DNA of 7,439 nt from Candidatus Zixiibacteriota bacterium (GTDB lineage: Bacteria; Zixibacteria; MSB-5A5; JAABVY01; JAHJOQ01), in the NCBI GenBank assembly GCA_030631455.1, contig DAOVLC010000061.1, forward strand, positions 1 through 7,439, given 5' to 3'. The notes beneath the pieces are model-generated. The model was not told the origin of the DNA, searched no databases, and was given only the letters and a program-made list of their open reading frames with translations. Shown here one piece after another: positions 1 to 5,453 of this stretch (position 1 is the stretch's first letter; the number at the start of each line of letters is the position of its first letter). A program made the translations under genes and the position numbers.

Positions 1-855
1 GAATAACTGCCCGTTCTGAGGCGAAAACCAGGATATGCAGTGGTGTAGATATACAATGCGGTCACCGTCTGGGTTGGCTGATGGAAAGGCTGAACAGACG
101 TCGAGTTCTATGAGGCTATCCGATTCAATCGAATACTTAAACAGATACCCATAACCGCTGAAGAATATGTCTTCGCCAGCCGGTGACCAGCAGATCTTGT
201 CCGGCCCGTTGTTTGGGGCCAGAACCTCGATATTCATGCCCGAGCTGTCCATCACAGCTAAACCTCCAAATCCGGCACATGCGATCCTTGTTCCGTCTGG
301 AGACCATGACGGGTAGTAGGCTAAACCCAGATGTTTCCTGTTCGCTCCATCGGAATCCATTATCCAGAGACCGGCGTACGGAGCGAAGATCTTATGGAAA
401 ACGATCCTCTTTCCATCCGGTGACCAGTCTGGGTAGAAGTACCCATCTACCTCGGTCAATTGGATGAGACTATCCATCGTTGTGTCTGCTTTCGCGATTG
501 CACCGCCGTACGGAAACAGCGAAAAGGCGAGGCTGTCGCCATTCGGGTGCCAGGATGGTGTTCCTAGTTCATAACTACACACTTTCCGCATATTCATTCC
601 GTCCCAATCCATGAGGTAGAATCCCCTCTTGTCGAAATCAATCTGGTAGAGTCCGGACGCTGAGTCGATACCATAGATACCCAGACAAAAGCATGCTATC
701 GTCATGCCGTCCGGAGACCAGGCCGGCATCTCCCAGATAGGTGGATACATGGGTGGGCCGTAGGTGATTATCCCATCGTCCGGGTCAGAGCTTCTCTTGC
801 TGCAGGTGCAAACCGCCACGGCTATCAAGGCCAAGGCTATCACAGCGTTTCTCAT
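1..855 (-). CDS. TolB/PD40-like beta-propeller protein, exported (3' end beyond the window)
   Basis: The frame is open from ATG at 855 to the window edge, giving 285 codons without a stop; the C-terminus is missing. Residues 1-18 are a short hydrophobic export segment (MRNAVIALALIAVAVC), with Cys16 and Cys18 as possible lipidation sites. Neither has a standard lipobox, because position -1 is Val or Thr. Six PD40-type blade motifs follow: PAWSPDG (44-50), PSWHPNG (100-106), PDWSPDG (142-148), PSWSPDG (182-188), CWSPAG (222-227) and PSANPDG (258-264). LWIMDSDGANRK near 163-174 is typical of TolB-like blades. These families form six- or seven-bladed propellers in the cell envelope and usually bind proteins or peptides; no enzymatic residues are visible. 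GGAGG and GAGG lie upstream of the ATG (856-880). A terminator separates it from the peptidase operon, so it is probably a separate unit. The fold is secure, but the function is unknown. Confidence 0.85.
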   Translation of the reverse strand, partial: MRNAVIALALIAVAVCTCSKRSSDPDDGIITYGPPMYPPIWEMPAWSPDGMTIACFCLGIYGIDSASGLYQIDFDKRGFYLMDWDGMNMRKVCSYELGTPSWHPNGDSLAFSLFPYGGAIAKADTTMDSLIQLTEVDGYFYPDWSPDGKRIVFHKIFAPYAGLWIMDSDGANRKHLGLAYYPSWSPDGTRIACAGFGGLAVMDSSGMNIEVLAPNNGPDKICWSPAGEDIFFSGYGYLFKYSIESDSLIELDVCSAFPSANPDGDRIVYLHHCISWFSPQNGQLF

Positions 856-999
856 ATTCTCGTTCCTCGCCTCCTTCGCTATCTCAGTAATCCAAACCAG
901 CCTCTCAGTTGAGGCATGACTTAGACGCCCGCTCTTCGTCTGTCAATGTCTCTGCTTCATTCACCGGGTAGCCGCAGAACAACAACGGCACTCACATGT

Positions 1000-1028
1000 A
1001 ATAGACGAAAACGATGCTGGAATGTCAA
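1000..1028 (-). promoter_or_regulatory. Candidate sigma70-like promoter of the propeller gene
   Basis: On the minus strand a perfect -35 TTGACA (1023-1028) is followed after 17 nt by TCTATT (1000-1005), which matches the -10 consensus at four of six positions. This would give a leader of roughly 140 nt. A second perfect TTGACA lies nearer the gene (941-946), but at 17 nt it has only a poor -10 (TAAGTC). The rest of the 856-1176 gap holds only this promoter region and the terminator described separately; I see no gene in it. Confidence 0.4.
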
Positions 1029-1108
1029 GCGAAAAGCAGGGAGCGGGAATCGAATCATGACCAAAGGGTAAATTCGGCGCTGTCAACCACTCGCAACACT
1101 ATCCCGCA

Positions 1109-1142
1109 CACAAACGACAACAGCCCCGATCTCTCGGGGCTG
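1109..1142 (-). terminator. Intrinsic terminator of the TldD-like operon
   Basis: A perfect 9-bp stem, CAGCCCCGA (1121-1129) with TCGGGGCTG (1134-1142), encloses a four-base loop. Read on the minus strand, the hairpin starts 34 nt after the stop codon of the second peptidase-family gene and is followed by a T-rich run (TTGTCGTTTGTG). GACAA (1116-1120) and TTGTC (1147-1151) could extend the stem past a bulge. It closes the two-gene operon and isolates the propeller gene. Confidence 0.8.
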
Positions 1143-1176
1143 CTGGTTGTCTGAATAGCTCTGGTGGCAGAGCCGT

Positions 1177-2913
1177 CTATTGCTTGGCGAGCGGGGAGGG
1201 CAGGATCGGTGGTTTTGTGACCTTCTCCTCGCTCTTCTTCAGCTCCATCTCCTCGACTAAGATCGCGGGGCAGACTATCGATACCGGCATCTCGAAATCA
1301 TTCCCAATGAGATAATTGTAGAGATGTTGTTCATCGCTCGTCTGAAGAATGTCCCTCAGAATCCTGACAGTGACATTGCTGAACTCAAGGTTGCGCACCG
1401 GCTCTTCTCTGCCATCGGCATAGAGCTTGTATGCTTCGATCGGAGCTGTGAGCGTCGGTACCCTCGGACCTCCCGGACCGAAGAAGTACCGCATACCACC
1501 TGCTTGTGCATTTGGATCTCCAAGCCTCCTGATTACAAGACCGTACTCGAGATCGATATCTTCACACAACTCCAGCATCGACTTGACAAGCTCACCATAG
1601 GGGACTTCGTCGCTTGATTCGAAGAGCAGATTGCCAGGCCTGGCGACAACATCTCCACCCACCGAGCCGCGCGCATGTCCGTTCGGCTCCATTATTTTCT
1701 TGGTCGGCGCGGTTCCGATGAGCAAATTGACAAGCTTGCCCTTTTCGACAAGCTGAACCTTCTTTGGAGCGTTGCCTGCATCATCGACCCCATAATCGCC
1801 GACAAGTTTCATGTGACCTATGCGGTCGATGGTTGGGTCGTCGTACACATCGAAAAACGCCGGCAACACGCGTCGTTTGACCTTGTTGCCGAACTCGGGC
1901 TTAGGCATCATCTCAGCTATCTGCTCGTTGTCGTAGATCGGTGGTGGGGTATTGGATATATTCTTCGCGAATAGCTGGCGGAAAAACTCACCGGCGCCAT
2001 CTCCGACAAGGATCACCGGCCCGGCGTATTCCTCGAGTTCCGCCCCGGCGATCATAGACTTCATTTTCTCGGCATTGTATGCAGCCCACTTGACAAAGCC
2101 GTTCTTATCAGGAAGGTCCGAGAGATCCTCGACAACAATATGATTGTCGTCGCTGATATCTTCACCCTCTTCGTTCTTCCCACTCATCGAAAGCATTACG
2201 CTATAAACACGATCTCCACGAAGCGACTTCGAACCTGCTGAGTTCATGAAGTACTGATTCTCCTTTGCGGCTGATATTCTCACCTGCGAGAACGTGATCA
2301 TCGGGTAATCCCTGAAAACATCAGACGCAGCACGGGCCAGTTCCTCGAAGTAGCTCTGATCGATGTCGAACTCTTCCGGCTCGTCACTGTACTTGTTGGC
2401 TGCTTGATCGAGAAAATCGTCAGGACGATTCTTGATTATCCTGCCCTGCAGGTATGCCCGTTTCTTCGAGAGATTCTTCAGAGCTTCTTTGTATCGTCGA
2501 TCTGTTGTCAAGTAGATGCTGTTGCGAATCGCATCGTAATCGTTCTCGACCGTAATCCGTGCGTAGTTCGGTCCGCTGTAGGAGAAGCTGGATTTGAAAC
2601 CGGAATTATCCAGTGTGTGATCACCTACGCGCAGATCAACCGTGAAATAGCGGCCGTGCTCGAGGTTGGAATGAGTAAGTGCCCCCAGCGAACTCTTGAT
2701 CTGCAACTGCTGAAAGTCATCGATGGTGTACGAAATGAAATACGGTTGTTCCAGGTCTTCCATGACAAGGTCTGAGATACTACGCTGCATCTCATCCTGC
2801 ATCGCCCTGAAGATCATGTCATCACCCTGGCCTGCCGACAAACCGGAAGCGAGAGCAATGGAGAGGGCGAAGAATAACGCGGAAATCGTTTTTGTTGATA
2901 TGAAATTGTTCAT
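1177..2913 (-). CDS. Exported TldE/PmbA-like protein with degenerate metal site (inactive partner)
   Basis: This is a TldD/PmbA-family protein of 578 residues counted from ATG at 2913. The family works as a heterodimer in which TldD is the zinc peptidase and TldE (PmbA) lacks the metal ligands. A Sec signal peptide spans about residues 1-28 (MNNFISTKTISALFF, then a hydrophobic stretch to SAGQ), so the protein is probably periplasmic. Family blocks shared with the upstream paralogue are FFDVYDDPTI (353-362), NGHARG (411-416), VVARPGNL (422-429) and LYADGR (497-502). Where the paralogue has HEIFGH, this protein has RQLFAK (312-317), and the downstream Cys ligand is also missing. ATG codons at 2928 and 2916 are in frame, but GGAGGG at 2921-2926 overlaps the first and is only 4 nt from the second, so 2913 fits best. 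It follows the active paralogue immediately and ends at an intrinsic terminator. Its substrate is unknown. Confidence 0.9.
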   Translation of the reverse strand: MNNFISTKTISALFFALSIALASGLSAGQGDDMIFRAMQDEMQRSISDLVMEDLEQPYFISYTIDDFQQLQIKSSLGALTHSNLEHGRYFTVDLRVGDHTLDNSGFKSSFSYSGPNYARITVENDYDAIRNSIYLTTDRRYKEALKNLSKKRAYLQGRIIKNRPDDFLDQAANKYSDEPEEFDIDQSYFEELARAASDVFRDYPMITFSQVRISAAKENQYFMNSAGSKSLRGDRVYSVMLSMSGKNEEGEDISDDNHIVVEDLSDLPDKNGFVKWAAYNAEKMKSMIAGAELEEYAGPVILVGDGAGEFFRQLFAKNISNTPPPIYDNEQIAEMMPKPEFGNKVKRRVLPAFFDVYDDPTIDRIGHMKLVGDYGVDDAGNAPKKVQLVEKGKLVNLLIGTAPTKKIMEPNGHARGSVGGDVVARPGNLLFESSDEVPYGELVKSMLELCEDIDLEYGLVIRRLGDPNAQAGGMRYFFGPGGPRVPTLTAPIEAYKLYADGREEPVRNLEFSNVTVRILRDILQTSDEQHLYNYLIGNDFEMPVSIVCPAILVEEMELKKSEEKVTKPPILPSPLAKQ

Positions 2914-2920
2914 CATCACG

Positions 2921-2926
2921 CCCTCC
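2921..2926 (-). promoter_or_regulatory. Ribosome binding site that decides the TldE-like start
   Basis: GGAGGG on the minus strand overlaps the ATG at 2928 and starts right after the stop codon of the upstream gene (TGA, 2930-2928). It lies 7 nt before ATG 2913 and 4 nt before ATG 2916. Translation from 2928 would have no Shine-Dalgarno sequence. The arrangement points to translational coupling, with ribosomes finishing the TldD-like gene on top of this site. Confidence 0.7.
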
Positions 2927-2927
2927 A

Positions 2928-4643
2928 TCAGAACGAATTATCAATTCTTGAAGGTTTGTATGGTGGGCCGAGAATCGGCGGCTTGTCCTGTTCTTTGACT
3001 TTTTTCTCGACCTCCAACTGACTGACCAGAACGCTCGGCGATACCGCTGAAACTGGTACCCAGCCTGACTCAGCGCCGCACGTGCCATTGAATACATCGT
3101 AGTCGTCACCGGTTGCGGCTATTTTCTCGAAACTGGAAAGCGGTGTGCCAACGATATCGACGCCGCGAATTGCCTCGGGAGGCCGACCGTCGGCATAATA
3201 ACGGCGCACCAGTAGCGGTATCACCTTGAACGACTGCGGGCCGTATCTGCCTGTCTGAGTGAATCCGCCCGAGATATCATAGAATACCAGTCCGTACGGC
3301 TTGTCCTGCCTGTGGCACTCCGCAACGAGCATAGCCACCAATGTGTCGAACGGGTATTCCTGGCTGGATTCGATAATCAGATTTCCTTGCCGGGCGACCA
3401 CTTTCTCATCCGCTTCGGCCCTGCCGTGCCCGTTCGAATTAGCAAAGTTGCTGATCGGTGAGCGGGACATCAGGAAATTCTTCAGTACTCCATCTTCCAC
3501 GACGTTGACCCGGCTTGACTTCACGCCTTCGTCGTCGTACTTGTATTGACCGCGAAGGTACATCCCTCGGAATTCCCCGATCGTAGGATCGTCATATACA
3601 TCGAGGAACTCGGGAAGGATCTTCTCCCCCAACTTCTTTGCGAAAGTCTGCCCTTCCATTTCGGATTTCTGTCTGTGACCTTCCAGACGATGGCCAAAGA
3701 TTTCGTGGAAAAAGACACCGGACGCACGATTAACCAGGATCGCCGGGCCGGAATACGGCTCAGCGAGCGGCGCGTCCAGCAATTCCAGGAGCTCGTCGAT
3801 AAGCCTGTGGATCGCTTTCTCGACCTCATCGCCCGTCGGCAGGCCATCCGGCGTATCTGAATCGAAAGATTCGTAACGGTTGATCTGCATGCCGTCCTCA
3901 CACGTACCGGAACATCTGACAGACAGCCTGGCGTACGACTCCCCGGTCTGGATTAATGCGCCGTCCGAATCGACAAAGAAACGATTGTCATTTGTTAATG
4001 ACAGATTTGCGCTCGATGTTTGTACGAACGGATATTCCTTGAAGATCGCGCTCCACTGTTTCAGCCGTTCCTTCCATGCTTCCGCATCGATGGTGGCTGA
4101 AGCCGGCTCGCCAATATAGACATTCGGTTCTTCGCGCGAGAAATCAGCGGAAGTGTCTTCCCTCTCAACGAGCACCTGCTGGTTAGTCTTGACCTTGGTA
4201 TAGCGCTCCAGCGCGGACTTGTAAAGCTCATCGGTGCTCTTCCAGATTATCGTCCTGATCGCGAGCTCATCGTCCTCAAGAGGAAGACGAGTCGATGCCG
4301 AGTCGAAATACATACTGTAGTCGAATTCACCTCGGATTTCGTGAGTGTTATCAAGGTCGTGATTGCCGACGTGGCAGTCAGTCACCATTATGCGACTCCT
4401 GGTCTTCGTATCGTTCAGGATCACACCATAGGTGGCGCTGCAACTGAACCTCTCGGTATCGGTCGTACGATAGCTGAGGTAGTAGAGTGGTACTTCATCG
4501 GCAAACTGCAATGCCTGGAAAGAGCGATCAAGTTCGCCTTTCATGGCTTTCAGCAGAGGAGATTGGTCCACCGCCAACAGCGCCGACTGTCCCGCGAGCA
4601 GGCAAATGAGCATTGCCGCGAGAATCAGTTTTCGGTAATTCAT
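2928..4643 (-). CDS. Exported TldD-like metallopeptidase (intact HExxxH)
   Basis: This 571-residue TldD/PmbA-family protein is the likely active subunit of a TldD/TldE-type heterodimer. In this family, HExxxH and a downstream Cys hold a catalytic zinc inside a chamber that cleaves unfolded peptides. Here the motif is HEIFGH (His313, Glu314, His318), followed by RLEGH. The candidate third ligand is Cys522 in GTCGAESGW, just before VPVSAVSP, matching the GxCGK...VPV block of cytosolic TldD. Other family blocks are FLDVYDDPTI (346-355), NGHGRA (404-409), VVARQGNL (415-422) and YYADGR (482-487). Residues 1-24 form a Sec signal peptide (NYRK, then a hydrophobic core ending ALLAVDQ), so it probably acts outside the cytoplasm, unlike E. 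coli TldD. AAAGGAG lies 5 nt before the ATG. The TGA overlaps a downstream ATG by one base, and the second subunit follows at once. The family and active site are secure; the substrate is unknown. Confidence 0.93.
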   Translation of the reverse strand: MNYRKLILAAMLICLLAGQSALLAVDQSPLLKAMKGELDRSFQALQFADEVPLYYLSYRTTDTERFSCSATYGVILNDTKTRSRIMVTDCHVGNHDLDNTHEIRGEFDYSMYFDSASTRLPLEDDELAIRTIIWKSTDELYKSALERYTKVKTNQQVLVEREDTSADFSREEPNVYIGEPASATIDAEAWKERLKQWSAIFKEYPFVQTSSANLSLTNDNRFFVDSDGALIQTGESYARLSVRCSGTCEDGMQINRYESFDSDTPDGLPTGDEVEKAIHRLIDELLELLDAPLAEPYSGPAILVNRASGVFFHEIFGHRLEGHRQKSEMEGQTFAKKLGEKILPEFLDVYDDPTIGEFRGMYLRGQYKYDDEGVKSSRVNVVEDGVLKNFLMSRSPISNFANSNGHGRAEADEKVVARQGNLIIESSQEYPFDTLVAMLVAECHRQDKPYGLVFYDISGGFTQTGRYGPQSFKVIPLLVRRYYADGRPPEAIRGVDIVGTPLSSFEKIAATGDDYDVFNGTCGAESGWVPVSAVSPSVLVSQLEVEKKVKEQDKPPILGPPYKPSRIDNSF

Positions 4644-4742
4644 TCGGACTCCTTTCCGCTAATACTGCTAAACTGGTTTGGGGGTTATCTGTGTCCTACA
4701 TAGCATACAGACTCGTGTTTTTCAGTCGCCAAATCCTCTGTC

Positions 4743-4771
4743 AGAATAGCCTATTTTCCGATCACAGTCAA
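4743..4771 (-). promoter_or_regulatory. Candidate promoter of the TldD-like operon
   Basis: On the minus strand TTGACT (4766-4771, five of six to the -35 consensus) is separated by 17 nt from TATTCT (4743-4748, four of six to the -10). It would start transcription near 4736 and give a leader of about 93 nt before the ATG at 4643. No other pair with correct spacing in this intergenic region looks as good. The -10 lies inside a 13-nt sequence that recurs in the leader of the PAS gene. Confidence 0.5.
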
Positions 4772-4794
4772 GTACTTATGCAGAGGTCTTGAAA

Positions 4795-5049
4795 ATGAGT
4801 TCTATCGAGGAAAATCATGACAAAAAGCTTGACGAAAGTATTAAAACATTTCAAACTGTAGCAGCAGATGTTGCTCGGTTCGAAGAGCCGTTTGCCACTG
4901 AGGGACTTAGGATGGGGCATGGAAAAACACAGCAAATTAATTCTGGCAGCAGCTATACGCGGTGGCATGAGAATCCACTGTTGGGTCGTGTACGCCACAA
5001 TATGGCGGTGCGAATCCTGTCGAGGGGTTTAATGCTATTAACTGTGTAA
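4795..5049 (+). CDS. Small orphan protein of unknown function (84 aa)
   Basis: I do not recognise this protein. Evidence that it is a gene: AGAGG (4782-4786) lies 8 nt before ATG 4795, the frame stays open for 84 codons to TAA at 5047-5049, and a strong intrinsic terminator on the same strand starts 29 nt after the stop. A TTG at 4789 is in frame, but ATG 4795 fits the ribosome binding site better. The N-terminal half (MSSIEENHDKKLDESIKTF, then TVAADVARFEEPF) is hydrophilic, charged and probably helical. The C-terminal half is basic (RVRHNMAVRILSRG) and ends hydrophobic (LMLLTV). It has no Cys, signal peptide or clear transmembrane segment. The first 60 bases are about 30% GC, well below the flanking genes. 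It is divergent from the exported TldD/TldE-like operon. An untranslated RNA or a decayed gene remains possible. Confidence 0.5.
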   Translation: MSSIEENHDKKLDESIKTFQTVAADVARFEEPFATEGLRMGHGKTQQINSGSSYTRWHENPLLGRVRHNMAVRILSRGLMLLTV

Positions 5050-5077
5050 TGAGCTTGTGTGCCAGACCGTACGCAGG

Positions 5078-5118
5078 GGGCCGGCAGTCCAACAGATTGC
5101 CGGCCCAATTTTCCTTTT
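5078..5118 (+). terminator. Intrinsic terminator after the small ORF
   Basis: GGGCCGGCA (5078-5086) pairs perfectly with TGCCGGCCC (5098-5106) across an 11-nt loop, and the stem is followed by AATTTTCCTTTT. This is a textbook plus-strand Rho-independent terminator. It shows that a plus-strand transcript really crosses the small ORF and stops before the PAS gene control region. Confidence 0.88.
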
Positions 5119-5156
5119 CGTCTAACCTCAGATAGAGTCCGAATTAATGCGAAAGT

Positions 5157-5170
5157 TCGTCAACTGACGA
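5157..5170 (+). promoter_or_regulatory. Inverted-repeat operator candidate
   Basis: TCGTCA (5157-5162) and TGACGA (5165-5170) form a perfect 6-bp dyad around a 2-base centre. It ends 34 bp upstream of the candidate -35, a common place for an activator site. There is no T-run after it, so it is not a terminator. A short palindrome like this could arise by chance. Confidence 0.25.
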
Positions 5171-5204
5171 TTTCCGTTTTCCGAAGGATTGGGGCACTTT
5201 TTTG

Positions 5205-5233
5205 TTGATATTGGAATCGATAGAGTCTATATT
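5205..5233 (+). promoter_or_regulatory. Candidate sigma70-like promoter of the PAS gene
   Basis: TTGATA (5205-5210) and TATATT (5228-5233) each match consensus at five of six positions and are exactly 17 bp apart. Transcription would begin near 5240, leaving a leader of about 215 nt before the ATG at 5454. The 5050-5453 gap holds this promoter, the terminator of the small ORF, the repeats listed separately and a possible short upstream reading frame. Confidence 0.6.
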
Positions 5234-5373
5234 AATTCTGCGTTACATAACGTTCCAGGATCGGATTACGCAGCATCTTAGGATAGACAATCTTGGGGTA
5301 AGAAGGTGTTGGGTGCTATGCGAAGACGATGTTCTTGCGGATGTGGGGCAGACATTACGATACTCTCGGAATC

Positions 5374-5425
5374 TCTGACAGGATCAACAAATAATGTAGC
5401 TGGATCATGCTATTCTGACAGGATC
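5374..5425 (+). repeat. Two exact TCTGACAGGATC direct repeats in the PAS-gene leader
   Basis: Exact 12-nt copies lie at 5374-5385 and 5414-5425, 40 bp apart start to start, close to four helical turns. A shorter match, CAGGATC, lies further upstream at 5256-5262. The spacing is not a multiple of three, so the copies are not a coding repeat. They sit in the transcribed leader 28 to 80 nt upstream of the start codon and could bind a protein on DNA or RNA. Confidence 0.5.
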
Positions 5426-5440
5426 GAAACGGCGCGGTCA

Positions 5441-5447
5441 GGAGGAG
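5441..5447 (+). promoter_or_regulatory. Ribosome binding site of the PAS gene
   Basis: GGAGGAG lies 6 nt before ATG 5454, a strong Shine-Dalgarno match at good spacing that fixes the start of the PAS protein. Confidence 0.85.
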
Positions 5448-5453
5448 CCAGTA

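Larger units (their letters stand above)
5131..5236 (+). repeat. Two direct copies of GATAGAGTC-N3-ATTAAT
   Basis: Copy 1 is at 5131-5148 and copy 2 at 5219-5236, 88 bp apart start to start. Fifteen of 18 positions are fixed and the three central bases differ (CGA, TAT). Copy 2 overlaps the -10 hexamer of the candidate PAS-gene promoter, and copy 1 lies upstream of the -35. This fits a pair of binding sites for one regulator, although no regulator is identified. Confidence 0.5.

Noticed and set aside
901..914. Small hairpin CCTC-N6-GAGG upstream of the propeller gene
   Set aside because: A four-base stem is too short to support an operator or terminator.
1324..2775. Several plus-strand frames of 60-120 codons opposite the TldE-like gene
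   Set aside because: They are antisense shadows of a well-supported family gene, with no ribosome binding sites or recognisable domains.
3521..3901. 126-codon minus-strand frame, rich in Arg and Ser, inside the TldD-like gene
   Set aside because: It lies in an alternative frame of the same strand over the HExxxH region; its composition is typical of an out-of-frame reading.
4988..5006. CGCCA-CAATA-TGGCG hairpin suggesting a structured RNA in the small ORF
   Set aside because: It is a single 5-bp stem with no match to a riboswitch or ncRNA family that I know; it is insufficient to call an RNA gene.
4919..5032. Nested frame MEKHSKLILAAAIRGG... (37 codons, three Cys) inside the small ORF
   Set aside because: It is short, lacks a clear ribosome binding site and overlaps a longer frame with a better start and stop context. 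A frameshifted gene cannot be excluded but is not supported.
5188..5215. Possible sigma54 promoter around GGGGCACTTTTTTGTTG
   Set aside because: The GG of a -24 element is present, but there is no GC at the required -12 distance; the nearby sigma70-like pair fits better.
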